The notes under the pieces are model-generated. The model was not told the DNA's origin and ran no database searches. It saw only the letters and a list, made by a program, of their open reading frames with translations. Below, in pieces: positions 14,905-27,375 of a stretch of DNA of 64,000 bases (positions within the stretch are counted from its first letter, which is position 1; every line of letters starts with the position of its first letter). The translations under genes were made by a program, and so were the position numbers. The DNA is from Glandiceps talaboti (Eukaryota; Hemichordata; Enteropneusta; Spengelidae): the NCBI RefSeq assembly GCF_964340395.1, contig NC_135564.1, forward strand, positions 16,272,957 through 16,336,956, written 5' to 3'.

Positions 14905-17900
14905 TTTCTATTCAGAGCCAGCAAATTTCTTGGGAACAAATCCCAAATTTGGTGATTTTACAGTCTTCATCTTGCTAATTTCCAGACTAGTAGTAGTACA
15001 TTGTGTTAATGCACAAGAAGGCACTTGAAGTGGATGCCAATGTGGAGGTATATTGTAATGATACCATATACTATATAGGAACTAGACTAGCATTTTAGTT
15101 ACTATTTATCTTTGCCTTTTGGTTTGCCAACGAAATGAGCAAAAATAAATCGTTTAGTGAAAATATCCATCTTTACCTGTACTGTATACTGCGGACTGAA
15201 TTTCTTTATTCACTGCACTACTCTATTCCTGATATGTTATCTACAAATTATAAATGGTTTGCTGCTACTTTGCCATTTAGAGTACCCTGTCTGGCAGACA
15301 GAGGGACAGACAGGTGATGAATCACTTTAAAAGGAACTATATGGGATGATTAGGTAATGTGGTGTAACACCCATTCCCAGTTGGCTGATAATAATAATGA
15401 CAAAATAGCTTAAAAGGTGAAAGGTCATTTAGCTTACACTGATGACATCATCACATAAACAGAGCATAGCAAATGTGGTACCATACTACCAACCATATTA
15501 TGACTGAAGAGAATATAATACTTGACTTTATTAACGACATTTGAGCGACCCTGTGGAGTAATACCTCCTGTGGAGTAATACCTGGTGTCACTTTTAGATA
15601 AATTTACATAAGATTGTAAACATGCCCTCCAACTTTTGAGTACCTAATAGTAGCAATACCTCTTCAAAGAACAAAGATTTACATTTGTATTGGCTTCCAA
15701 CTGAGCTAAGATATTAAGAAGACACAAGATTTCCATTTAGAATTAAGTTTTTTTTCACGTGCCATTGCCTCCAGGAACGCCTGAATGTAGGTCAGAAGTC
15801 ATGAAAGAGGCTAATTTCACTCAGTCATTTGCAATAAACCGTTTAATACAGGAGATGCTATTCCAATGATGCATTTATTGATTTATAACTGAAAAACACA
15901 ATATTATCAAAAGCGACTTACCTCATTCATTTTCAGTTTTTTTCCTATTTTCATAATTTTTTTAAAAGTGTAAAACGAATTAAAAAATTTAAAATGCCAC
16001 AGTGTATATTTATTTGTACATGTATACAGTTCTCACTATTTTCAACCATTATAATTTCACTGTCTATTTAGAAAAATAATCTTTGTCCATTCACAATGTG
16101 GAATACCTTTGCTGACTGTCCAAATCTAAGTTCATGTACATGTACATGTATATAAAGTAACATATCTTTGAAGTTTGATTATCCTACACAGGAAGTGTTT
16201 CTAGTTTCTTACACATGAATGTTCTTTTCATAATTTCATCCAATTAGTAAATGTTTAACATCTAAAACTCCTGAAATGTGTCATCAGCTGGCTACTTCCT
16301 ATCCATTTGTAATAGTAATATTTATGTCATGTTATTATCTACCGGGTCATGGGGTCACATGAGGTCATGACACCATCTCTGAACAGCTGCTGTTGGGGTT
16401 CCTCTTTTGACTACTAGCAAAGGTGTTATTTTGACACTGTTACATTTGTATATACATTATACTGCATACATGTATGTCACATGTTGACGGCTGGAGTGTG
16501 AGAGATTTGATCTCCGACACATACATGATGTCATCAAAATTCTATTTATATCACAAAATCCCCTCTGCAAACTATTTGATAAATTGTTTGTAGGAAGGAT
16601 GACATTTCAAGGGAAATCATTGATCTGATGAATGCTACATGTAAATTTCAGTTATTTCTGTTTACCTGGCCTTGTTTGAGATGATTTTCGCATAAGGTCA
16701 AAGGTCATGAGTTCAGGATGCATCATTCTAAAGATAGGCCAGTAATCACTCAAGCTCCTGTGCCGACAATGAATCGCCGCAAGTTCTACTTGTTATCATT
16801 TTAACCCACGGCAAAAATGTATATCTGTTGATAGAGAGCACAACTGTGTTGTGAGAATGTATTGATGAGTTGATACTCCATCATACATGCTAATAATTGA
16901 TCATAGCGAGTATGTCACTGTATTCAATTGATAAACCTCATTAGTGTTTCCTTCACGATTCCAACAGTCCTCACTACTTGATTGGCAGAATGATCAATAC
17001 CAAAATCGCTTGGTTGAACAGTTTTCAAGAACTGAGACAAGGCCTTAAGGATTGAACAGAACAGTCTCATGCCTCTCACTGCCGGCAGCATATTATATGA
17101 ATACAACGTAGGTTCTTCAGAGATATATTATAAGTGTTCGACAGTAAAGTATGGTCAACAACCATTTGTATACCTACATGACTCAATCTACATTTCTTGA
17201 TGGATCCAGGCAATATGGAGTAATACTCAGAGCTAAATCTAGTTATATCTCAGCTTAGAAAGTGAAAACAAATTTCAAAATTTGAACAACAAAAATAGTT
17301 TTAATTAATTTGGAGTCCAAGACATCTAATTTTAATTTGATTTGGTTTATTGTACTATACCTATACAGCTACAGAAATATGTTTCTCCTGTGGTGATTCA
17401 ATACAGTTCAGGGTTTATAATATTATGAGGAAGTCATTACATTTTGTATATCTTTCAAATAGTTTTTAAAAAACTTCCAGAGGCAGTTAATCTGGTTTAA
17501 TATATGTACATCATAACATGTACATGTATGTCAATCTTCATTTTTAGTTTTTCCTTTCTGGTGTGACTATATGATCTTATTGTCTTTGTCACCTTTCAAA
17601 TATAAAATCTTGAACTTAACCTCCATGTCTACACTGTATTACTATAGCCTGCTAAGTGGAATCATTGAAGAAAAAAAATTAATCACAAGATATAGAATAG
17701 TAACCCCTACAACCTCCAAGTGTTAGCTAAAGTACTATAAAATCCATTCTGTAGAACGGCAGTAAATCAGTTTACTATCTATACTATACATATACATGTA
17801 GATAAATGTACTCCTTTCTAGTAATTTATGGCCACTTTATATATATATATAGTATTTTATTTGCCACAAACTCAAAATCATATCAATATAACAAAAGAGA

Positions 17901-18159
17901 AAAAGTAAAAAAGACAGTGGAATAAATATTACACATAAACTGATGGATGAATACAGAGTTTGTGGCTGGACCACAAAAATAGTTTGAAACAAACTAGTCA
18001 AGTTTGTGGCCCATACTACAATTGATTAAACAAAATAATCAAAGCAAAAACAAAAACAAATTTGAAATTAAAACAAAAACAAACAAAAAACAAACAAAAC
18101 GCGTTCATCAAAAAATATATAACTGGCATTAAATGCAATGTCAGGTAGAAAAAGCTGAA

Positions 18160-18936
18160 TTAATTTTGTAACAAATACTGTTTTAACTGAGATTTAAAAG
18201 TAGTCCTGGATTGTATTTTTTTCAATTCTTCAGGTAAGGAGTTCCAATGTTTTGCAGCTGCATACTGAAAATTGTGTTGCGTCAAAGTAAGATTTACTTT
18301 GGGAATGTAAAAGTCATCTCTCGCTGTATTCCGAGTGTGATACGTATTTGGTGGTGTGTTAAAGTAGTCGTTAACTGTTTGCGGGAAGTGACCGGCCCTC
18401 AAATCAAAAATAAATAAAGAAGTATTAAATTTGCATTGCTGGTGGACATTTAGAATTCCTAGTTGCTGAAAAAGAGGGGAGGAGGGAGCATCAATATTTG
18501 AAAAAGTTATAAAGCGAATAACTTTCTTTTGAAGGTTTAAGATAGGCTTGAGAAATGTATTGTATGTATTGCCCCATATCTCTATACAATATGAGATATG
18601 GGGCAAGATCATAGAGTTATACAACAGAAGAAGAGTAGATTTAGGTACGTAATAGCGAATTTTGGAAATTATGCCAATAATTGGAGAAATTGCTTTCCTA
18701 ACTTTTTCAATGTGTGATGTCCAAAGCATATTTTGATCTAAACACACGCCAAGATAATTGGTTGACGTTACTTGTGAAATTTGTGAGTCATTGATGCCCA
18801 GACTTCCCTCCATTTTCACCAATCTTTGCGAAGTCTTAATAATCATGAAATTAGTTTTTTCTACATTGATAGTGAGCCTATTGGCGTCGCACCAGTCACA
18901 TACTTTATTAAAACATTTAGTTATGCTACATTTTCT
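18160..18936 (-). pseudogene. LINE reverse transcriptase, C-terminal fragment
   Basis: The frame runs from a stop at 18937-18939 to a stop at 18160-18162, with 228 residues after the first Met at 18846. Upstream of that Met it continues in frame with CDWCDANRLTINVEKTNF. Hallmarks of the region after the RT catalytic core are in order: NRLTINVEKTNF, YLGVCLDQNMLWTSHIEKV, YNSMILPHISYCIEIWG, LQKKVIRFIT and WNSLPEELKK near the end. The catalytic YxDD block and the endonuclease are missing, so the fragment cannot act alone. Its intactness over ~250 codons suggests a fairly recent insertion. The set of motifs fits the CR1/L2/Jockey assemblage; I cannot name the clade. Confidence 0.9.
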
Positions 18937-18961
18937 TTATTAAAACATTTAGTTATGCTAC
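18904..18961. repeat. Two 26-bp direct repeats, 32-bp period, at the LINE 5' truncation
   Basis: TTTATTAAAACATTTAG plus TTATGCTAC is present at 18904-18929 and again at 18936-18961, separated by ATTTTC. The inner copy belongs to the LINE reading frame. The outer copy lies beyond the point where the frame is lost. Confidence 0.9.
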
Positions 18962-19547
18962 TCCTTGGCTTGACCATAAATTAATCATGTTTTCAGAGTT
19001 GAAGTAATTCAGCTATTAGAATCACTTAGATGCAGTCAAGGGTTAGTCACTCAATCTCATCTTTACATTACAATTTGGCACTCAGTCAGCATTGGCAAGT
19101 ATTACCACTTTCAGACTACTGTCTAAGACATACACAAATCATGGTGATTGTGTATGAGACCTACATGGAAATCTCCTTTATTTTCTAAATGTATTAATTA
19201 ATGTTGACATTCGGTTTATAAAGAACGACCTACAAAGATCAATTCAGGATGAAATTTTCATACATGGGTGATTCTATTTTATGTATTTCAAATGAACTGA
19301 ATTGACACCAGTTCTATTTTTGTGTGTATCATGTTTTGCATGAACTGAACTGAGAGACATTTATTTCTTGGCAAAAATTGAGAACATTTTGACAAACTTT
19401 GAACCTATGAAAGATTCTCTCAATTTTTGTACATGTGGCTGACAAAATTTTGACATACTGAAATTTTTTGCAAATTTCTGCTACTAATGATAGTGATACA
19501 ATATAGACCTCTGAAGGTGTTTTAAGTGAAGTGAATTTATACCGTTA

Positions 19548-19552
<5 letters not shown>

Positions 19553-19596
<44 letters not shown>

Positions 19597-19605
19597 GGGG
19601 GGGGG
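19553..19605. repeat. T43 tract followed by G10
   Basis: Uninterrupted poly-T then poly-G. It may be the tail of a retroposon or an unstable homopolymer; lengths in an assembly are unreliable here. Confidence 0.95.
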
Positions 19606-21874
19606 TATGCATCACATGATGTACATTGTACTTACAAATATTTTACTGGGGAGGGGGGATCAAAAAAATTTCAGACACTTTTAACTTTTGAAAATTTTGA
19701 AAAATTTTCCAAATGTCAAAATTAAATGTCAGCAGATTATTTATAAAGTGAGCGCAGGCATTCAAATTCTGACGTCATTTTTATTTTGCTCGAAAAACAT
19801 TTTAATCTCATTGCTTACCAAACCATAAAATATTAACAAACTTTGAAAAAATTCTCGAGTAAAATAATGTGAGTGACCTCAGGAACACGATGATCAAAGT
19901 CAGATTATTCTCATTTCAGAAGTATTTTTTTAATTATTTATCCTTCCTGTGTTTTATCATGACCCCATCAAACTAAACCTTTGAAGGTCTTCTGATGAGT
20001 CACAATTTTTTTTTTCAAACCCCACTAATCTCATAATCATCATTCTTTATCATCATAGCACAAAGTTATAAAAATAGAACCACTAGTAATACAACATAGT
20101 AAATCTTTATAAATTATCTTCCGAACACTCACTACTTCCTAATGTCAAATCTAGACCATAAATACAAAATGATGACAATTCTCAGAACCTGAGGAAAGGA
20201 CAGTATAAATAGCAGATACATACAGGATGTCCTTGGGGAAACATCTGACATTAATATTGTGAATAACTGTAAATAGTTGACTTCAGATAACATCAGTTTT
20301 GACATTCTATTAATTCTGTCTGACAAATAATTCAATAATTGGTCATTTAGAAATGTCATTAGAAGACAGACTGGTAATAAATTACTCTCTGACATTATCA
20401 CATACAACACATACTAGTACTTCCCTACATGTAACTTCCAAATGTTAATAGCAACTGACAACTATTAGTAACCAGGAATATTCCACCAAAATAAATGACC
20501 GCCAAGAATGACAAAAATACCCCATAATTTTGACAATTAATATCCTAATTTTTTGAAGGAATTTTCTATATTTCTTTCAATTATATGGTATGTTATTTAC
20601 CAGTGTTTATTTCCTGGAGACCAAGGTCAACATCATGACCTCTTACCTACCATAAAAAGAGCAAAAATCTTCCCAAAACAAACTTACTTGTATACTTTCT
20701 TACACGTTATATCATGAAATTGATTGTAAAAAGAAGTATAAAATGTTGATGGGACTAAGATAGATTTGACAAAATTTCTGTCCCCAACAAAAACTGAATG
20801 TTTTGAAATTATTTGATCAACTTGCTTACATTTTCCCTACCTTACCATCCACAAGAAAATCAGTAGCACTGTTTTGATTTTGTCTCCATTTTTAGGACCA
20901 TTAAATATTGTACAACTATTGGCTACTTTATCAAATATGTATAAAGTTAATTTATTCACAAAAAATGTTGAAAGTAAGCAAAATTATTTTCATACCATTG
21001 CTGTTATGTTAATATAAGCTCCAACAAGTCATATACTATATGCAATGATATGTTGACCATCTGTTCAACTGACCTCAAACATAAACAACTCACTTTGTAT
21101 CTAGACTGTGGGGCCAGGCTGGGATGGGGATATTTTACTGCACTACTGTAGGAGCTCGGAGCATAAGTTATTTATTGCAACATGGAGTCAAAATTGGACT
21201 TTTGTTTTTGATCAAAATTAAAGTAATAGATTCCTTCATGTTATTTCCCTCCTGGATGTTGCCAAGGACAACAGTATATCCATTGTTCTGACTCAAAAAT
21301 ACTATCACTTTATATCAGTTAATTAAATTATTTAGAAACTGGGATAATATCATTTAATTATTAACTATAATTGGATCAAAATCTCACTGTTAGCTTATGA
21401 AAATGAGAAATATTGGAAAATTTCTGCATAATACTGTGTTAACATTACTAAATTAACAAATGCATAAGTCAACAACGTACATTACGTGTATGGTCTACAT
21501 CTATCTATACCTTGGAGAGAAAAGCTGCAATTAATTATCTGTGTCTATCAATCCATTGCAACAAAATAATATGGAATAAGAATAATTCTTAAATACGGAA
21601 TGGAACTTTTTTGATTGTGGGTTCAGGAGAGCCTGTATCATTATTTTTCAAAAGTTGATATAAAATCCAGAATTTCAGAATGGCCCCTACAGTATGTTGC
21701 TACTCCCTTGTGTATCATTCAATCAAGTCAAATCACATGGTTTACATACATGTACATGTAATATCTATTTGTCAAGATCAAGGGCTGCCAGTCAGTCAGG
21801 TCAAATTCAATTCACAAATACATGAGAACCAGCGTGGATACTAAAGATATAAGAAAAGTTTTGGGGACAGACTT

Positions 21875-21899
21875 GGGGGGGGGGGGGGGGGGGGGGGGG
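21875..21899. repeat. Poly-G tract (25 G)
   Basis: Uninterrupted G run. Similar runs occur at 24891-24907, 29329-29338, 30940-30958, 31410-31418 and 31857-31868. Confidence 0.95.
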
Positions 21900-21922
21900 C
21901 AATCATCAAATGTTCATTCATG

Positions 21923-22045
21923 ACTATTTGTTGAGTTGTTTTTTGTTATGACAAGGGTTCTTCTATGAAAATTCTATCAGGCATTACTATTTGTTGAGTT
22001 TTTTGTTATGACAAGGGTTCTTCTATGAAAATTCTATCAGGCATT
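21923..22045. repeat. Tandem duplication, 60-63-bp unit, two copies
   Basis: ACTATTTGTTGAGTT ... TCTATCAGGCATT at 21923-21985 is repeated at 21986-22045. The copies differ only by a 3-base loss in the T run, so the duplication is young. Confidence 0.95.
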
Positions 22046-22359
22046 AGTTATTATTATTTTATGTTTTGGAAGCCCTATACTTACATGTACAGAGAGGGGA
22101 ATCTTGTAAATGTAAAATGTTTCAAATAAATACTGTGTACTTTCAAGCATAATTTCATATGTGAATCCTATAAGTACAGGGACCTCAGTTACATGCTACC
22201 TACTTTCTACTCATAGCAAAAATAAGAATTTCAAATATTCTTATTTATTCCTGGTAGGTAAATCTATCCTAGTGTAAGGTTGCAGTATCAGTTATACAAC
22301 ATACATGTGATACAGATGTACGACATTCCTGTACTATGGTCACATTTCCTATTGTCATC

Positions 22360-22429
22360 AATGGTCATGTGACCCACATGTGGTATGACCTACCCAATGG
22401 TCATGTGACCGTCATGTGGTATGACCCAC
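22360..22429. repeat. Tandem duplication, ~35-bp unit, two copies
   Basis: AATGGTCATGTGACC followed by CATGTGGTATGACC occurs at 22360 and 22396. Each unit is partly palindromic (GGTCATGTGACC). Confidence 0.9.
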
Positions 22430-22738
22430 TCTAAGTGAGAAATCAGGACAAGTCTACATGAACATACCAGTCAGAAGAACACACATTACTCTGGTTACGT
22501 TCCATAAAATTTGAAAGCCTACTTGAGTGCTATAAAACAAAATGGCCACTTTCCTACAACTGCTTCTGTACTTTTACTAGCATATATTTATAACAAAGAA
22601 CTGTCTGGTTATACGGTAGTCAGTAATACTATTGATATTCACACATTAAAACACAGACTGTTTCAGTATGACTTCCCTTTAGAAGGATACCAGGGTGGAT
22701 TATGGGAAGCAAATATGAAGGTCTAAAGTCTTCAAATG

Positions 22739-22902
22739 TATAATTAGATGTTATTTTCCAATATTTTTCTTCATTCAGCCAAGGAAAATACATTGTACTA
22801 TTAGTGACCTATGGCCTTTGTCACTTTGTCACTAGACAAGCCGTACGTCACGAGTATTTCCCAGCTGAATGAAGAAAAAGATTGGAGAATAACATAATTA
22901 TA
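22739..22902. repeat. MITE-like element, ~160 bp with ~40-bp inverted ends
   Basis: The left end ATAATTAGATGTTATTTTCC ... TTCTTCATTCAGC is mirrored by GCTGAATGAAGAA ... GGAGAATAACATAATTAT at the right. The centre contains TTGTCACTTTGTCAC. No coding capacity. Confidence 0.75.
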
Positions 22903-24338
22903 CCGGTGCAAGTAATGTCAAAGAAAAATCAGGGAAAGTAGTGGCCATTATGCATGTTTTCACTCTATTTTGAACTCAGCAAAACTAGTGACATAGACTT
23001 GCATTGTCACAACACAGAATGACAATATTCAAAAAATTTTGTTGAACCTGGCTTGTGCATGGTACAATAATTAATACTGTAAATTTCTGAGAACTGTGGC
23101 TTACATTTGCATGTACATACATATACCTGACAACACAACTGATAGCCCTATGTTGTACTCCATGTTCTGATCTATTGTATCTAGTACTACTACGTACTAG
23201 CAGGGTTCTGCCAAGCTAGTAGTCCCTGTAGCTAATTAATATTCACACTAGTTTGCATAATTAATATTGATGACTAAATTAATGATACAATCAAAGCACA
23301 TCAAAGAAAAAGTTAAAGACCTGTGATAGTCCTACACTGTACTCAATGTTCTGATCTAGTGTATCTGCTAGTACTAATCAGTATGCTGATTTCAGGTGTA
23401 AAGGTATTATGATTTAGCCAAAACTACACGCAGATGCAAGTGTTCCATGGCCCTTGTCTCTACATGTAGTAGGCTTAGTATTATAGATAGACTGTGTCCA
23501 TGGCTCAAGATACAACACTGCAGATCACTCACTGCATCAGTTGACAGACTAGCCCATATGTGAAATGACAGATAAATTTAATCAAATCTGCTTACAGTGT
23601 TTGAGTTGCCTTGCGAAGAAATATCCTTGTTGGCTTTACATTAATTTCCCAGTTATTATATGAATTCTCTACAACCTATGTGACCCATCCATTATGTTAT
23701 CTTGATTGTTTATCAACATCCACAAAGTGTGTAAGATGAGAACAAGAACATTTCCAGAGATTAGTGAAATTGTTGATATAGGAAATCTACATTTACGAAG
23801 CCATGGGCAATTGCCCAACCAAAGATATCTCATATCACCATTGTAACTTAGTAATTGCATGCATGGATTGCCATTGTTTTATCACTTTTAAGTACAAACT
23901 GATTATTTTGCAGCCAAAACAATTTATTTCACCATATCATGTATCAAAACATCATTTACAATATGCCTCCTCAGCTACTCCCGATACAATGTCGGCTGTC
24001 CTTTGTAAAATAAAACATTTCAGAGATTCTAGACAGTAACAGACACCATTATTGTTGAATATCATGAAATATCAGTTTGGAATGTGAAACTATTTCCAAA
24101 TTGCATGGGCACTTACAAGATGACATTCATAATAGGTGGTACTTGACTATGCAAGGATGGATTCTATGAAGAAATGATAACAAAGAATTTCAGTAACTTC
24201 ATATAACAATATCATTATGCAAATAACCTCATTGATATGCAGATACATGTATGTTGATGCATTCTAGAAATGGTGAAAGGACTGAATCTATTTTCTGTAT
24301 TCACCTTGGGAACATCCCTTTGCAGGATCATACAAGGT

Positions 24339-24430
24339 TATGTACCCAGGCAAGGTCAAAGCTGGGTGACACAGTTTGATATGAGGTTATAAGTATGTAC
24401 CCAGGCAAGGTCACAGCTGGGTTACACAGT
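24339..24430. repeat. Tandem duplication, 55-bp period, two copies
   Basis: TATGTACCCAGGCAAGGTCA followed by AGCTGGGT-ACACAGT occurs at 24339-24375 and 24394-24430 with two substitutions. Confidence 0.9.
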
Positions 24431-24679
24431 CTGAGGTCTGAAACTGAAAAATCCTTTTTTGTTATCATGCCTATTAAACACTTGGTAAACACATTAATAG
24501 TGATAACAACAAGTCCTTTTGTACATTTATTGGTGGCCATGGGGCATGATAATCAGAGACTGAGTGGGGGGTGGGGTCATTGCCAGGACACTTAAATGAC
24601 TATTACAGCCTTAGCAGCTAGCAACTGTGTTCACAATGACAGGGCTAGTATACATGGGCTTGCAAACTATAGGTGTAAT

Positions 24680-24768
24680 CATAGCCCCTCCACCAACTAA
24701 TGTATGCAAACAGAGTTCGATTCAATTGAAATGCCACAGTTGCATATCATGTTGGTGGAGGGTCTATG
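24680..24768. repeat. Hairpin element with CATAGxCCCTCCACCAAC arms
   Basis: CATAGCCCCTCCACCAAC at 24680-24697 is inverted as GTTGGTGGAGGGTCTATG at 24751-24768, with a 53-base loop. Related pieces are at 25028-25060 and 28051-28068. Confidence 0.8.
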
Positions 24769-25027
24769 GTGTAATAATATGGGTCTAAGGGCCCTGACAA
24801 TCAAGACAGGAAGTAGAAGGTGTCATTGTATTAAAATGCATACAACAATTGTACATTTCTGCACTGACAATACATCATGAAAACAATAGGGGGGAGGGGG
24901 GGGGGGGTTAAACCTGGGAACAAAATAATCAGACAGGAGGGAGGTGTCATTGCTGGGATATTTAAAAAGGTATTTTAATCATAACCACTCATACAGCAAC
25001 TGTACATTTTTGCACTAACACTAACCA

Positions 25028-25060
25028 TAGACCCTCCACCAACCATTGGTGGAGGGTCTA
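25028..25060. repeat. Near-perfect 33-bp palindrome of the same hairpin family
   Basis: TAGACCCTCCACCAA, a 3-base centre, then TTGGTGGAGGGTCTA. It looks like the same terminal sequence as at 24680-24768 with the internal part deleted. A half copy (GTTGGTGGAGGGTCTATG) is at 28051-28068. Confidence 0.85.
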
Positions 25061-27197
25061 CGCACTAACAGGACTAGACATGAAAACAATGAAGGTAAAC
25101 ACAATTTAAACATGGTACCAATGCATAATTGGTCACCTATTGTGTCTCCAAACAATAGAGGTAAGTATTATAAACTGTTTCAATCATAACTATAGCTACC
25201 TGAATATTTATGAGTTCAGAAAATCCAATGCAAATACCTACTATAAATATCTGATTAAGAATTGCGGCTAAATTTAGTACTGGATTAAAAACAATTTAAT
25301 TCTAGACGTTAGAGACATAAATATTTAAATATATTCATATGACTCACTGTATAGCATTTAGTCTCACTTATACCAGCAACTAGAGAATTGATTTCAAGCT
25401 TTAATATAAACCCTATAATAATCAAAATATCACCTCTTCTGCGACACCCACAGTATTAGTATGGTTAGAGAATCAATCTACATGTATGTATACCATAATT
25501 TCTCAAAAGAACATTTTCTCATCTTGATGTATACAATACTTGTAAAGGCTGCAAAGTGATATTATGGTCACATGAAAATAATGATTTACCACACACAGAT
25601 CAATAAAAACCATCAATCACTAAATCAATTTCACCAGCTGTTCGCTGAAGAACCATGAAAAATAGAGAAAATCTGTGCATCATTATTTCAATCAAGATAT
25701 ATCATATTTTAATTTTCAACTGTCGCTAAAATACTTGTTGTAAAATGATTCATGGTAAAATACAAACTATAATCATTGGCTGACACTTTCTTGAATATGT
25801 GTAATTACCAGTTGTAAGCAAACATGCCACTCTAATTGATTGAAGTTCACAAAGGCTAAGCTATCTGAAAATCTGTCCATGAATACCACAATAAAATGAA
25901 TAATCCTTTACTCTATATGTATTATCACTTCCCAATGTACAAACATGAAATATTCATGATATATTTAGATTCTAGTCACACCCCGTAGAGACTATATGAA
26001 GTACAGAAATAAAATATTGATGAATTCAAATTGGAAATGTCAACATCTACACTATATCCGAGTATCTCTGCACTACCTGGGCTTTGAAGAAATCTGTGCT
26101 TGCATTTTACTATTTTTGATATTATTTATTTTCTAGCCTTAATTTGGTACATCAACATCATGTACCAAATAAATATTTGGGGGAAAATATACACAAAACA
26201 TAAATAGACTTGGGTGAGTTTCAAAAATGAAAATAATCTCAAAACAGAATATATAAACTGGTTATACTTAACTTACATTAGCCAACAGTAGGCAAACATA
26301 CTTAGAATATTAGGTTTTTTTTAATAAAATGTTTTAAAATTTAATGTAAATTTTAAAATCTATGTAGTTTTCACCATTGCTACCATATATAATTTCATCA
26401 GCTTGCATGATTAGTATGTCTTGAAATATGATAAAAATGAAGCAGGCAACATTTGCATATATAGAACATCATTTGCATTACAATGTATCATTTCAATAAG
26501 AACTGTCCTGGTCCCTTGGTGTACCATTATACCTCAGACCACTATAGTACCACTGTACATTCACTCATATCTCACAGTCTTTGTTATGATAACACCCCAT
26601 TTGTTTTCAAAACACAAAAAAGTGAGCAGTCCTAACACAGTGAGTGGTAGGATATACATGTAAATGCCTTACATAACCCATCTCATTAGGAAGTATTTGG
26701 TTTCACAAAGGATACCTCCACATGCAGTATTTCCTCTATGTATCCTGGAATCCTGATTTAGTCTACTACACATCAAAGGAAACGACTTGACCTATGTCAC
26801 AGTGTATAATCTGGAGATTGCTGCTGCAGAAATTTGATTGATTGATTGATCTTCTCCTGGGAGTTTTTCCCTAGGAGAAATTTCTCTTGATGACTACTTA
26901 GACTAACTACTTTGTTGGAATTAGCTAAGAGGAAAAAGTTCCCTGAATGATGGCAGGACCTTTAGTCACTGAGTCTAGTGTTGGTAATATTCAGCTTTTG
27001 CAGGGGAACACAATGTAAGGAAATCCGGCCATTTCATTAATCAGCTTAAGTGGTTACCTGGGAAGTGACCTTTTGACCCTATATTTCAACTTTGGAAGGT
27101 CTGCCATTGTATTGTTGCTGGAGTGTGCACTAGTCACAGTCACAAAACCTTATCATAATCAGTATGAAATCATTCAAATGGTCAAATGGTCTTGCAG

Positions 27198-27375
27198 TGA
27201 TCCCAACCCCTAGTAATCCCAACCCCAAGTGATGCCCTACTCCAAGGTGATCTACCAACGCAACACGGAATGATTTCCAATGATCAACTAACCAAGAGTG
27301 ATCCCCACCCTGTGCCCCGTAACCACAATGACCCCATCCCACCTAAGTGATTCCATCCCACCCCATGTGATTCCT
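27198..27375. repeat. Degenerate minisatellite, GTGATCCCAACCCC-like units
   Basis: Repeats of GTGAT/AATCCCAACCCC, GTGATCCCCACCC, ATGACCCCATCCC, GTGATTCCATCCC, with strong C-richness on the plus strand. Confidence 0.65.

Larger units (their letters stand above)
17860..18961 (-). mobile_element. 5'-truncated non-LTR retrotransposon (CR1/L2/Jockey-like LINE)
   Basis: The recognisable part is the C-terminal end of a LINE reverse transcriptase frame at 18160-18936, read on the minus strand. Sequence to about 17860 is an A/C-rich tract (CAAACAAAAAC-type repeats near 18035-18100), presumably the 3' UTR. The element is truncated at its 5' end near 18937-18961, the common outcome of target-primed reverse transcription. 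It lies in the myosin V intron in the same transcriptional sense. The 3' boundary is approximate because I could not identify a target-site duplication. Confidence 0.75.

Noticed and set aside
14624-14978. Long ORFs in (CA)n/(GT)n tracts here and at 33278-33691
   Set aside because: Frames are open only because dinucleotide repeats contain no stops.
18572-18605. 12-bp-stem hairpin GCCCCATATCTC...GAGATATGGGGC as a terminator or regulatory site
   Set aside because: It lies in the LINE coding frame at conserved residues (EIWGN), so it is explained by codon content.
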